From CADEEN01 sp963740395 (GTDB lineage: Bacteria > Pseudomonadota > Gammaproteobacteria > Burkholderiales > Burkholderiaceae_C), in contig CAVUEP010000092.1 in NCBI GenBank assembly GCA_963740395.1, forward strand, positions 53,811 to 117,810: DNA of 64,000 bases, given 5' to 3'. Shown piece by piece: positions 16,874 through 26,642 of the stretch; the first letter of the stretch is position 1, and each line of letters begins with the position of its first letter. The notes under the pieces were generated by a model. The model did not search any database, was not told where the DNA came from, and saw only the letters and a list, made by a program, of their open reading frames with translations. The translations under genes were made by a program, and so were the position numbers.

Positions 16874-16907
16874 ATAGCCTTGCATTATAGGGGGCTCGGT
16901 GCGGGCC

Positions 16908-19008
16908 TCAGAGCTCGGCCTGCAGCGACACGCGCAGCGTGCGCGGCTGCAGCGGGAACAGGTAGGAATGGCCGAACTGGTAGGGCGCTTCCTTCCAGGC
17001 TCGCGTATCGGCCACGTTGTCGATGCCGGCGCGCCAGGTGAGCAATGCGCCTTGCACGCGCTGCTGCAACTTCAGGCCCACATCGAGCCGCGTCCAGCCC
17101 GGGATGCTGGCGCTGTGGTCGGGCAGCGCGGCGCGTCCGCCTTCGTGGCTCAGCGTGGCTTGCAACTCGGCGCCGGCGGCGAGTTCGTAGGCCGCGTGCA
17201 GGCGCAGGCTGCGCGCGGGCACGTTGACCGGGGCCAGGCCATTCAATGCTGCGTCGGCGGCGCCGCGGCGGCGCGCCTGCAGGGCCAGCGCACTGGCCTG
17301 CCAGCTCCAGGCGCCGACCTGTGTGCCGATTTGCGCTTCGACGCCGCGGTGCACCGCTTCGCCGTCGATGGCGCGCGTGCAACTGCCGTCGCTGCCGTCG
17401 CAGGCGCCGAAGTCGCCTGCGTGCGGCCGCGTGATCGCGAACGCTGCCAGCGAGTAGTTCAGGCCGTTGCGCGCGTGCTTGAGGCCGGCTTCGAGTTGCC
17501 GGCTCTTCAGCGCGGGCAGGGCGCGGCCGGCGTTGCTGTACAGCGGCAGGTTGGGCGCCGCTTCGCTCTCGACGCCCTGGCCCCAGTTCGCGTACAGCAG
17601 CGTGTGTGGCTGCACCTGCCAGGTCAGCGCAAGCCAGGGCGTGGTGAAGCTCTGCGCGGCCTCGCGGCGCAGGCTGGTATGGCGCAGGCCGGCCCACAGG
17701 CTCCAGCGTGGCGCGAGTTCGATGCGGTCACGCACGTAAAGCTCGGTGCTGCGCTCGTTGCGTCCGGGCATGTCGAACAGCGGCAGCGGCGCCTCGGGCG
17801 AAGCCACGGTGCCGTCGATATGGCCGGTGCCGGCGTAATTGAACGCCTGCGGCGGCAGCGTCGCCACATGGCGCGTGGCCAGCACACCGGCGCTCAGGTG
17901 GTGCGTGACGCCACCCGCAGCCAGGCGGCCTTCGATGCCCACGTCCAGCGCGTCGCTGCGGCGTTTCTCGCCGTCGCTGCGGAAGTCGTAGAAGTCGAAG
18001 CTGCCGTCGCTGCAGTAGCGGTCGAAGTTTCCCTCGGCACTGCAGCCGAAGGGAAAGGCGATGCGATCGTCGCTGCTCAGGCGCTGCGTCATGGCGTGCA
18101 GCCTGGCGCGCCAGTTTGTGGACAGCGTGTGCGTCACGCGCAGCGAGGCGGTGCTTCCCTGCAGCACCACCGGTTGTGACCAGGCCTGGTTGTTGAGGTT
18201 GGTGCGCGGGTCGATGGTGTTGGCATCGGGCACCGCATTGCCGAGCAGGCTGAACCCCGGCACGCTGGGCTGCTGCTGCCGGCTCGATTCGAATTCGACT
18301 TCGACCAGGGTGTGGCCAAAGCGCGCGTCGGCGGCCAGCGCGGCCAGGTGCCTGTAGCCGCGCGCGTTGCGCACCAGCGGGTCGAGGTGTTCGTAGGCGG
18401 CGTTGAAGCGCACGCCGAACTGCGATGCGTTGCCGAAGCGCTCGCTCAGGTCGACCGCGGCGGCGCTGCCGCCACCCTGGCGCGCCTCGATGCGTGCGCT
18501 GCGCAGGCGGCCTTCGGGGCGCTTGACGACCAGGTTCACCAGGCCGCCCGGCGCGCTGGTGCCGGCCTGGATGCCGCTGGTGCCCTTCAGCACCTCGAGG
18601 CGCTCCTTGTTGTCCAGCGCCAGCGCGGTTTCGGCGTTGATCGGCAGGCCATCGCGGCGGTAGTTGAAGCGGTTGTCGAGCGTGAAGCCGCGCACCGACA
18701 GGTAGCTCCAGTAGCCCTCGGTGTTGTAGGCGTCGGAGAGGCTGGCGTCGAGCCGGGTCAGGTCGGCCAGGCTGCGCGTGCCCTGGTCGCGCAGCGCGGC
18801 TTCGGTCAGCGTGGTGGCGGCCAGCGGTGTCTGCGCCAGCGGCACATTGCCAAAGCCGGCCAGGCTGGGGGCCAGCGTGGCGGTGCGGCCGGTCACGACG
18901 ACTTGCTGCACCGGCGGCGTGGTTTGCGCCTGCGCGGCCGTGCAGTGAGAGCGCGAGCGCGGCGGCGCCGGCCAGGGGCGTGAGGAGAAATCGTTGCGTG
19001 CGTGCCAT
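16908..19008 (-). CDS. TonB-dependent outer-membrane receptor under a TPP riboswitch (putative thiamin receptor), one apparent frameshift
   Basis: About 700 residues. It starts at 19008 (MARTQRFLLTPLAGAAALAL, a signal peptide). The frame slips near 18922, where restoring one GC gives TAAQAQTTPPVQQVVVTG. The plug follows: LAQTPLAATTLTEAALRDQGTRSLADL, LSVRGF, ERLEVLKGTSGIQAG and PGGLVNLVVKRP. Then comes a 22-strand-type barrel ending LRVSLQAEL. It resembles siderophore-type receptors, but the leader carries a TPP riboswitch. Thiamin or a thiamin precursor is therefore the likeliest substrate, by analogy with riboswitch-controlled TonB receptors. Confidence 0.85.
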
Positions 19009-19081
19009 CGAAGATCTCTGCGGTCGGTCGCAGGTCGGCGGCACGAACGGGCACACGCATGACGGTGGCCCTGAGCGGACG

Positions 19082-19164
19082 GCTTCCCTGCGCGAGGATT
19101 ACCTCAGTCAGGTTCAAAGGGACTGTCTCAGCCGGGCCTTCGGTGGAAGGCTCAGCACCCCTAG
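19082..19164 (-). promoter_or_regulatory. TPP (THI-box) riboswitch
   Basis: On the minus strand the conserved elements occur in order: ggggtgctgagcc, a variable P3 hairpin, ggctgagac, ccctttgaacctga, gaggtaatcctcgcgcag, ggaagc. These are the P1, P2, P4 and P5 hallmarks of the thiamin pyrophosphate aptamer. The aptamer ends about 73 nt before the receptor start codon, leaving space for an expression platform that could hide the ribosome site. TPP binding would be expected to switch the receptor off. Confidence 0.93.
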
Positions 19165-19219
19165 CGAATTGCTGCGTTCAACTGCACGCAGCGGGCAGAT
19201 TATGAACCCAATGGAATCG

Positions 19220-20298
19220 TCAATCGAAGGTCGGTGACTCCACGCCCAGCACCTTGTGCAGCTTCGGGCTGGTGGTGGTGTACTGCAGGTGGATGCGCTT
19301 GTCGGGGAAGATGATCGGCGCGGCCCCGAAGGCGGCCAGCGCGGCTTCGTGAAAGCCCGACAGGATCAGCTTCTTCTTGCCCGGGTAGGTGTTGATGTCG
19401 CCGACGGCAAAGATGCCCGGCACATTGGTCTCGAAGGTCTCGGTGTCGACCGTGATCTGCTTGCGCTCGATGTTCAGGCCCCAGTCGGCGATCGGGCCGA
19501 GCTTGGGGCGACAGGCCGAAGAACACCAGCAGCATGTCCAGCGGCACCACGCGCGTGATGCCGTCGCCGCCGGTGACCTTCACGGCGGTGAGCTTGCCGT
19601 CGCGCTCGTCGATGCCCGTGATCTGGCCGACCAGGAACTGCATCTCGCAGCGCCTCGCACAGCTCGCGCATGCGGCCCACGCTGGCCGGCGCGGCCTTGA
19701 AGCCGTCGCGGCGGTGCACCAGGATCACGCTCTCGGCCTTGTGCGGGCCCTCCTGCACGAAGTTCAGCGCCCAGTCGAGCGCCGAGTCGCCGCCGCCGAC
19801 GATGACGAGGTTCTTGCCGGCAAACTGCGCCGGATTGCGCACGCGGTAGATGCAGCTGCGTGCCGTCGTACTTGTCCAGGCCGTCGACCTTGAGCAGGCG
19901 CGGCTGGAACGAGCCGACGCCGCCGGCGATGAAGATCGTCTTGGTGAGGAAGCGCGTGCCCTTGCTGGTGGCTCGACGTCGAAGCGGCCGTCGTCGCGCC
20001 GCGCCACCAGGTTCACTTCCTGGCCCAGGTGCAAGGTCGCGCCGAAGGGCTCGATCTGCTTCAGCAGGTTGTCGGTCAGTTCCTTGCCGGTGCACACCGG
20101 CACGGCCGGGATGTCGTAGATCGGCTTGTCGGGGTAGAGCTCGATGCACTGGCCGCCGGCGTAGGCCAGCGAGTCGACGACATGCGCCTTGATTTCGAGC
20201 AGGCCGAGCTCGAACACCTGGAACAGGCCCACGGGGCCGGCGCCGACGATGACGGCGTCGGTTTCGATGGGTGCGTTGGCATCAGTTGTCATGGTCAT
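19220..20298 (-). CDS. Ferredoxin-NADP+ reductase, thioredoxin-reductase type, several apparent frameshifts
   Basis: About 355 residues when joined. FAD-binding GAGPVGLFQVFELGLLE opens the protein after the start at 20298 (20292 is possible). GGGDSALDWAL is the NADP site, and GIFAVGDINTYPGKKKLILSGFHEAALAA is the C-terminal FAD motif. Frame changes occur near 19975, 19862, 19650 and 19516; three of the four close on restoring one GC. It is encoded 82 bp after fdxA and probably passes electrons between NADPH and that ferredoxin. Confidence 0.87.
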
Positions 20299-20380
20299 GC
20301 GTGATCCCGGACCGCGCCGGGCCGCTCCCAAGCGGTCCGGGCTCCCCTCGGGGGGCGCGAGCGCAGCGAGCTTGGGGCTG

Positions 20381-20704
20381 TCATCGAATCAGCTGGTCGA
20401 GCTTGTCCTTGACGTCTTTCCACTCGTCGGCGTCGGCGGGCCCGGGCTTGCGCTTGGTGATGCTGGGCCACTTCTTGGCCAGCTCGGCGTTGAGCTTGAT
20501 GAAGTGCAACTGGTCCTGCGGCACGTCTTCCTCGGGCAGGATGGCGTTGACCGGGCATTCGGGGATGCACACCGCGCAGTCGATGCATTCATCGGGGTCG
20601 ATGGTCAGCATGTTCGGGCCCTCGCGGAAGCAGTCGACGGGGCAGACATCGACACAGTCGGTGTACTTGCAGCGGATGCACGATTCGAGGACGACGTGGG
20701 TCAT
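20381..20704 (-). CDS. fdxA: 7Fe (3Fe-4S/4Fe-4S) ferredoxin FdxA
   Basis: 107 residues, intact. The first cluster region is CIRCKYTDCVDVCPVDCF and the second CIDCAVCIPECPVNAI, the FdxA seven-iron pattern, followed by the usual acidic C-terminal tail that wraps the protein. It is a soluble one-electron carrier. The adjacent reductase gene suggests an NADPH-ferredoxin pair. It may supply electrons to the sulfite reductase encoded upstream; that link rests on proximity. Confidence 0.93.
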   Translation of the reverse strand: MTHVVLESCIRCKYTDCVDVCPVDCFREGPNMLTIDPDECIDCAVCIPECPVNAILPEEDVPQDQLHFIKLNAELAKKWPSITKRKPGPADADEWKDVKDKLDQLIR

Positions 20705-20806
20705 TGCGGAGGTGTTCTTGTAGGCACGCGTTGCCGCCCGGTCCGCGGGCCTGCTCGGGCCCGACGGTTCGCGGTGCGGCGGGAGGTCGGAATTCTAAGG
20801 CGGGCT

Positions 20807-21557
20807 CTAAGCCACTTGCCGGCGGCGGGTCGGCAAGGCCTCACGCAGCGGCCGTGATGCCGCAGCGACGGCCGTGGCACCGACGCCGACCGTGACCACG
20901 GTGGGGCGCCCGGCATGCAGCAGCGCGGCCTCGGCCAGGGTGTCCGCGCGGTGGTCGCTGGCGAGCTGGTCGGGCCAGCCGGCACGCGACACCACCAGCA
21001 CCGGCGTGTCGTCGCGCCAGCCGGCCGCGCGCAGGCGGCGGCCGAGCGCGGCCAGCTGGCGGCCGGCCATGTAGAAGACCTCGGTGTCGGCCGTGCGCGT
21101 GGCCGCGCAGTTCGCCGCTGCGGGTCATGGCCGTGCTCAGGCTGACGCTGCGGCCGCTGCCGCGACGCGTCAACGGGCGCTGCGTGGCGGCAGCCGCGGC
21201 AATGGCGGCGGTCACGCCGGGCACCACTTCGGCCTCGATGCCGGCGTCGGCCAGCGCCCGCAGTTCCTCTTCGAGGCGGCCGAACACGCTGGGGTCGCCG
21301 CCCTTCAGGCGCACCACCGCCTTGCCGGACTGAGCGTGGCGAACGAGCAGGTTGTTGATCGCGACCTGACCGGTCGAATGGCAGAAGCCGCGCTTGCCGA
21401 CGTCGATCCAGCGCGCGCGCGGCGCCAGCTCGCGCAGCGCCGGGTCGGTCAGGGCGTCGAACAGCACCACCTCGGCGGCGGCCAGACGCTGCGCGCCGCG
21501 CAGCGTGATCAGGTCGGCCGCGCCGGGGCCGGCGCCGATGAAGACAACTGGCTTCAT
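20807..21557 (-). CDS. cobA: Uroporphyrinogen-III C-methyltransferase (siroheme synthesis), one apparent frameshift
   Basis: About 250 residues from ATG 21557, overlapping the DUF934 stop (ATGA). VVFIGAGPGAADLITLRGAQRL, VRLKGGDPSVFGR and VVPGVTAAIAAAA are the SUMT signatures for SAM and uroporphyrinogen binding. The frame slips near 21110; restoring one GC gives GHARTADTEVFYMAGRQL and the gene ends at 20807. It makes precorrin-2, the first committed step to the siroheme needed by the sulfite reductase in the same cluster. Confidence 0.88.
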
Positions 21558-22024
21558 GCCACCCGGCGCGCAAACTGCGGCCGCGCGTCGTGCACATCGC
21601 CCTGGTAGTGCGCGGCGAAGAAGCGCAGCGCGCGCTGGCTCGATTCGAGGCTCTGGTCGGGGCGCAGTACGACCGCGTCGAAGCCGGTGCGGTGCAGCAG
21701 CGGCAGCATGTCGACCAGTACCTCGCCGGTGGCGCGCACTTCGCCGCCATAGCGCAGGCGGGTGCGCAGCAGGCGTGCCTGGCTGTAGGCGCGGCCGTCG
21801 ACCCACTTGGGGAACTGCAGCGAGATCAGCGCCAGTCGCGGCAGGTCGGGCTCCAGCGCCTGGACGTCGCTGTCGTTGGGCAGCACGATGCCGGCGCGCT
21901 GGTGCCGGGGCCAGCGCTCGCGCAGCGCCTGCCACTGCTCGAGGGTGAACAGGCGGCCGGTGCCGCTGCCGTCGTCGTCCGCCGCGGCGTGCCAGGGATC
22001 GGTGTGGGGATCGATGAATTTCAT
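21554..22024 (-). CDS. DUF934 protein of the sulfite-reduction cluster
   Basis: 156 residues, intact. Typical DUF934: LFTLEQWQALRERW near the N-terminus, then a central strand-helix unit IVLPNDSDVQALEPDLPRLALISLQFPKWVDGRAYSQARLLRTRLRYGGEVRATGEVLVDML. The family is almost always next to siroheme nitrite/sulfite reductases and is thought to assist assimilatory sulfite reduction. Its biochemical role is not established. It overlaps cobA by ATGA and follows cysI by 21 bp. Confidence 0.88.
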   Translation of the reverse strand: MKFIDPHTDPWHAAADDDGSGTGRLFTLEQWQALRERWPRHQRAGIVLPNDSDVQALEPDLPRLALISLQFPKWVDGRAYSQARLLRTRLRYGGEVRATGEVLVDMLPLLHRTGFDAVVLRPDQSLESSQRALRFFAAHYQGDVHDARPQFARRVA

Positions 22025-22045
22025 GTGGGGGGCTCCGGGGATGGG

Positions 22046-23777
22046 TCAGGTGGCCGTGGCCGTGGCCAGGCGCACCTCGTCGGTGGCGCTGCGAAACGGT
22101 GCCGTGCCCAGGCGCCGCACGCTGTCGATGAAGCGCTCGCCGGCGCGGCGCTCGCGGCGGTAGGTGGTGATCACGGCCTCGATGGCGTCGGCGACCTCGT
22201 CGGCCGCGAACGCCGGCCCGACCACCTTGCCGGGCAGCCGCCGCGCCGCTGGCGTGGCTGCCGTCGGCGCCGCCGAGCGTGAGCTGGTACCACTCCTCGC
22301 CGTCCTTGTCGACGCCGAGCACGCCGATGTGGCCGCTGTGGTGGTGGCCGCAGGAGTTCATGCAGCCGCTGATGTGCAGGTCGATGTCGCCGATGTCGAC
22401 CTGCTCGTCCAGGTCGGCGAAGCGCTCGGTGATCTGCGCGGCCAGCGGGATCGAGCGCGCATTGGCCAGGCCGCAGAAGTCGCCGCCGGGGCAGGCGATC
22501 AGGTCGGTGATGAAGCCGATGTTGGGCGTGGCGAAGCCGGCCGCCTTGGCCGCCTGCCAGAGCGCGAACAATTCGCTCTCGCGCACCCAGGGCAGCAGCA
22601 GGTTCTGCTCGTGCGTGACGCGCAACTCGCCGTGGCTGAATCGCTCGGCGATGGCCGCGGCCTGCTCCATCTGCACGTCGGTGGCGTCGCCCGGCGCCTG
22701 GCCGGCGCGCTTGAGCGACAGCGTCACCGCGCGGTAGCCGGGGATGCGGTGCAGCTGCACGTTGCGGTCGCGCCAGCGGGTGTAGGCCAGCGGCGCGTTG
22801 TCGCTGGCGCTTGCCGAGGAAGCGCCCGGCACGGGCTTGACCTCTTGCGGGACCTGGAACGACGCCGACACGCGGTCGAGCTCGGCCGGCGTGATCAACT
22901 GGGCGTCGCCGTCGACGTCGCGCGAGAGGATGGCGTCGAACTCGGCATTCACGGCGTCGAAGAACTTCTGCCCTTCGGCCTTGACCAGGATCTTGATGCG
23001 CGCCTTGTAGCTGTTGTCGCGCCGGCCGTAGCGGTTGTAGACGCGCACGATGGCCTCGATGTAGACGAGGATCTGCTGCCAGGGCACGAAGGCGTTGATC
23101 AGCGAGGCGATCACGGGCGTGCGCCCCATGCCGCCGCCGACGAAGACCTTGAAGCCGACTGCGCCGGCGGCGTTCTTCACCAGGTGCAGGCCGATGTCGT
23201 GCCACAGCGTGGCGGCACGGTCCTCGCGCGCACCCGTGACGGCGATCTTGAACTTGCGCGGCAGGAAGGCGAATTCGGGGTGCAGCGTGCTCCACTGACG
23301 CAGGATCTCGCAGTACGGACGCGGGTCGACGACTTCGTCGGGCGCGATGCCGGCGAGCGAGTCGCTGGTGATGTTGCGGATGCAGTTGCCGCTGGTCTGG
23401 ATGCCGTGCATGTCGACCTCGGCCAGCCGGTCCATCACCTCGGCGGCCTGCGCCAACGGGATCCAGTTGAACTGCAGGTTCTGCCGTGTCGTGAAGTGGC
23501 CGAAGCCGCCGCGACCGCGGTGCGGTCCTGCGTCCGCGCGGTCGAACCTGCGGGCGATCAGCGCCAGCTGGCGCAATTGCGCGCTGCTCAGTTCGCCGTA
23601 CGGCACGGCCACGCGCAGCATCGGCGCGTGGCGCTGCACGTACCAGCCGTTCTGCAGGCGCAGCGCCTTGAACTCGTCCTCGCCGAGCTGTCCGCCAAGA
23701 TGGCGCTCGAGCTGGTCGCGGAATTGCGCCGCGCGGGCGCGGACGAGGTGGCGGTCAAAGGCGGTGTACTGGTACAT
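22046..23777 (-). CDS. cysI: Siroheme nitrite/sulfite reductase (CysI-like), one apparent frameshift
   Basis: About 578 residues from ATG 23777. Siroheme/4Fe-4S ligands are ACPGGDFC and GCMNSCGHHHSGH. N-terminal FGHFTTRQNLQFNWI and VEMDMHGIQTSGNCIRNI-type segments fit the ferredoxin-dependent sulfite/nitrite reductase fold. The frame breaks near 22252; restoring GC in the ggcgcgcgg run gives ARRLPGKVVGPAFAADEV and the normal C-terminus ending at 22046. It reduces sulfite to sulfide in cysteine synthesis. Reading a nitrite reductase instead is less likely given the DUF934 and cobA neighbours. Confidence 0.88.
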
Positions 23778-23945
23778 CGGAGGGTCGCTTTCGGTGCGAT
23801 CCGCATGCGGGCAAGGGCCTTGCCGGCGCAAGCGGTTGCGTGGGCCGACTCTAGGCAGCCGCTACATGCTTGAGAACAACAGAGAAGTGAATTGCAAATT
23901 CACAGGCGGAATTTGGCGGCGGCATGGGGCTCGTAAAATCAGCCG

Positions 23946-24866
23946 ATGTCTTCCGCTCCCGGGCCGCGCCTGTCGCGACGGCGATGGCTCGTTTCGGCGT
24001 CGGCGCTGCTTGCCGCTGGCTGCCAGACCGTGCCGCCGCCCGCGCCGGCGCCGCCGCCCGAACCGCCGCCACCCCCACCGCCCCCGCCACGGCCGCCACG
24101 CATCGGCCTGGCGCTGGGTGGCGGCGCGGCGCGCGGCTTCGCCCACATCGGCGTGATCCAGGTGCTCGAGGAGTCGGGCATCAAGCCGCAACTGGTGGTC
24201 GGCACCTCGGCCGGCAGCATGGTCGCGGCGCTGTACGCGGCGGGCATGAGTGGCGCCGAGCTGGGCATGCTGGCCGTGGGCATGGATGAGTCGGCGCTGA
24301 CCGACTGGTCGTTCCCGGGGCGCGGCGTGATCCGCGGCGACGCCCTGGCGCGCTACGTGCGCGAGCACACCGGCGGCCGCACCATCGAGCAGTTCAAGCT
24401 GCCGTTGGGCATCGTCGCCACCGACCTCGACAGTGGCCAGCCGATCCTGTTCCAGCGCGGTGACCCCGGCACCGCAGTGCGCGCGTCGAGCGCGGTGCCT
24501 GCCGTGTTCCAGCCGGTCAAGATCGGCGAGCGCGAGTATGTCGACGGCGGCCTGGTGTCACCGGTGCCGGTGCGCTTTGCGCGCCAGATGGGGGCCGAGC
24601 TGGTGCTGGCGGTCGACATCTCGAGTGCGCCCGAGGGTCAGGCCACGGGCGACGCGATGCGCATGCTGCTGCAGACCTTCGCCATCATGGGCAAGAGCAT
24701 CAACGTCTTCGAATTGCGCGACGCAGATGTGGTGCTGCGCCCGCGTCTGAACGGCGTGGGCGGCGCCGATTTCAGCGCGCGCCAACGCGCGATCCTGGCC
24801 GGCCGCGAGGCGGCGCTGGCGGGACTGGCCGACTTGCGTGCGCGCATCGTGGCGCTGACACGCTGA
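23946..24866 (+). CDS. Patatin-like phospholipase, lipoprotein
   Basis: 306 residues. A twin-arginine-like n-region (RRRWLVSASALLAAGC) ends in a lipobox cysteine, then a proline-rich linker (~residues 30-48) leads into a patatin domain. That domain has oxyanion loop LGGGAARGFAHIG, nucleophile G-T-S-A-G and catalytic aspartate in DGG (VDGGLVSPVPV). It is probably anchored in the envelope, facing the periplasm, and cleaves acyl esters. It resembles RssA/YchK-type patatins. It is monocistronic and converges with the phasin gene. Confidence 0.9.
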   Translation: MSSAPGPRLSRRRWLVSASALLAAGCQTVPPPAPAPPPEPPPPPPPPPRPPRIGLALGGGAARGFAHIGVIQVLEESGIKPQLVVGTSAGSMVAALYAAGMSGAELGMLAVGMDESALTDWSFPGRGVIRGDALARYVREHTGGRTIEQFKLPLGIVATDLDSGQPILFQRGDPGTAVRASSAVPAVFQPVKIGEREYVDGGLVSPVPVRFARQMGAELVLAVDISSAPEGQATGDAMRMLLQTFAIMGKSINVFELRDADVVLRPRLNGVGGADFSARQRAILAGREAALAGLADLRARIVALTR

Positions 24867-24870
24867 CGCG

Positions 24871-24905
24871 AAAAACAAAACAGCCCGGTGTCGCCACCGG
24901 GCTGT
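24871..24905 (-). terminator. Strong terminator between the patatin and phasin genes
   Basis: A perfect 11-bp stem ACAGCCCGGTG/CACCGGGCTGT with a 4-nt loop, followed on the minus strand by TTTTGTTTTT. It lies 52 bp downstream of the phasin stop and just after the patatin stop, so the hairpin may serve both directions. The T tract favours the phasin transcript. Confidence 0.85.
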
Positions 24906-24956
24906 GAACGGTACCGTCAGGCGAGGTACCGAGGAGACAACTTCTGGGTTCGTCGA

Positions 24957-25499
24957 TCAGCCGCGCTTGCCCTTGGCCGCGCCGGTCTTGACGGCCGTGG
25001 CGGTCATGGCCTTGAGGTTGGCTTCGGCCACGTCGTTGGCTTGCTTGGTGGCCTTCTGCACGCTCTCGAACGCGTTGTTGGCGGCGGTCACGGCCGAGCG
25101 CATCAGCGCCACCGCGTTCTCGCTGCCAGCCGGCGCATTCTTGGAGGCGCTGTCGACCAGGCCCATGAACTTGGCTTGGGCGTCGCTAATCTGGGCTTCG
25201 ACGGCCTTGGTGACTTCGACGTTGGTCGCGGCGGCGATGTCGTAGACATGGCGGCTGTAGGCGGCGGCCTTTTCTGCCGTGGGTTGCAGCAGGGTGGCTT
25301 GCAGGGCCATCAGCTCCTGCGCGTCCTTGACCGACAGCACGGCACGGGCGCTGTCATTGGCTTCGCCGATGGCGGCCTTGGCCACTTGCAGGTTCAGCTC
25401 GACGAGCTTTTCCACGCCTTCGAAGGCCTTGTTGGTCAGGCCGAAGAGGGCTTCGACGTTGGCCTTGTGGGCGGCGATCAGGTGTTCGGTGTTCATCAT
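24957..25499 (-). CDS. Phasin family protein (polyhydroxyalkanoate granule-associated)
   Basis: 180 residues, start at 25499 (ATG 25496 also possible) after a ggagag site. All-helical and alanine-rich with the phasin core: IAAHKANVEALFGLTNKAFEGVEKLVELNLQVAKA, then a long coiled region and a lysine-rich C-terminus (AAKGKRG). Phasins coat PHB granules and control their size. Its presence implies the organism stores polyhydroxybutyrate. Confidence 0.92.
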   Translation of the reverse strand: MMNTEHLIAAHKANVEALFGLTNKAFEGVEKLVELNLQVAKAAIGEANDSARAVLSVKDAQELMALQATLLQPTAEKAAAYSRHVYDIAAATNVEVTKAVEAQISDAQAKFMGLVDSASKNAPAGSENAVALMRSAVTAANNAFESVQKATKQANDVAEANLKAMTATAVKTGAAKGKRG

Positions 25500-25676
25500 G
25501 TGGGCTCTCCGGGTTGTTGCGTACAGAGGGAAGAAGGGGATTGCTGCAGTGCAGCATGAGGCAATTTTAGGGGCCTTGTCGCGCTTTGCAAGTCCTTTTT
25601 GTTGCATTGCAACAATTTCTTGCACTCGCGGCTGCACGCAGGGCGTTTTCGGGGCGAGGGCACAATTCGACGACCC

Positions 25677-26642
25677 ATGCAGGCCTTCTACGCCGACCAC
25701 TTCGTGCTGCCGCTGCCGGCCGGCCACCCCTTTCCGATGACCAAGTACGCGCGCCTGCGCGACCGGGTGCAGGCCGAATGCCCCGGCGCGGTGCTGGTCG
25801 AAGCACGGGCGGCCAGCGACGGTGAACTGGCCCTGGTGCACACCCCGCGCTATATCGACGCGGTGGCGCGCGGCGGCCTGAGTGCGGCCGAGCAGCGCGA
25901 GATCGGCTTTCCGTGGTCGGCGCACATGGCCGAGCGCGCGCGGCGTTCGGTCGGCGCGACCATCGCGGCGGCCCGCGCGGCGCTGATCGACGGGCAGGGT
26001 GTCGCCGCCAACCTGGCCGGCGGCACGCACCACGCCCAGGCCGACAAGGGCAGCGGCTACTGCGTCTTCAATGACGCGGCCGTGGCAGCGCGCCTGATGC
26101 AGGCCGAGTGGCGGCGTCGCCAGCCCGACGCGCTGCGCGTGGCCGTGATCGACCTCGACGTGCACCAGGGCAACGGCACGGCGGCGATCTTCCGCGACGA
26201 CGACAGCGTCTTCACGCTGTCGATTCATGGCGCCAAGAACTTCCCGTTCCGCAAGGAGCCGGGCGACGTCGACGTCGAACTGCCCGACGGCTGCACCGAC
26301 GAGCCCTATCTGCAGGCGCTGGACGCTGCGCTGGAGGCGTTGTGGCACGCCCATGGCGCGCAGCCGCCGGGCCTGGTGTTCTACCTTGCCGGCGCCGACC
26401 CGCATGAAGGCGACCGCCTGGGCCGCCTCAAGCTCAGCGCGGCCGGACTGGCCGAACGCGACCGGCGTGTGCTGGGCGCCTGCCGCGAGCGCGGCGTGGC
26501 GGTGGCGCTGAGCATGGCCGGCGGCTACGGTCGCAACATCGACGACAGCGTCGGCGTGCACCTGCGCACCTTGGAAGAGGCTCACTCATCCTGGCGCGCC
26601 TGGCACGCTCCACCCGTTTCGCAACCGCTGATGCCCGCATGA
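25677..26642 (+). CDS. Histone-deacetylase-family amidohydrolase
   Basis: 321 residues from ATG 25677. The zinc-dependent deacetylase core is present: GGTHHAQADKGSGYCVFND (active-site histidine pair), VIDLDVHQGNGTA (Asp and His zinc ligands), FTLSIHGAKNFPF, GADPHEGDRLGRL (second Asp ligand) and MAGGYGRN. The bacterial family includes acetylpolyamine and acetoin-utilisation-type deacetylases; the substrate is not defined here. Its TGA overlaps the ATG of the nitroreductase gene, so the two form an operon. Confidence 0.92.
   Translation: MQAFYADHFVLPLPAGHPFPMTKYARLRDRVQAECPGAVLVEARAASDGELALVHTPRYIDAVARGGLSAAEQREIGFPWSAHMAERARRSVGATIAAARAALIDGQGVAANLAGGTHHAQADKGSGYCVFNDAAVAARLMQAEWRRRQPDALRVAVIDLDVHQGNGTAAIFRDDDSVFTLSIHGAKNFPFRKEPGDVDVELPDGCTDEPYLQALDAALEALWHAHGAQPPGLVFYLAGADPHEGDRLGRLKLSAAGLAERDRRVLGACRERGVAVALSMAGGYGRNIDDSVGVHLRTLEEAHSSWRAWHAPPVSQPLMPA

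Noticed and set aside
17728..19056. A second long minus-strand frame overlapping the thiamin-type receptor
   Set aside because: Only its first ~30 codons (signal peptide) belong to the receptor; the remainder is a low-complexity shadow after the frameshift near 18922.
20841..22250. A very long minus-strand frame extending past cysI for hundreds of codons
   Set aside because: Beyond about 22252 the frame is arginine/alanine-rich shadow sequence; the true genes in this stretch (cysI end, DUF934, cobA) lie in other frames with clear motifs.
22164..23873. A 569-codon plus-strand frame across cysI
   Set aside because: It is the antisense of a well-conserved siroheme reductase and has no ribosome site or domain; typical of high-GC DNA.
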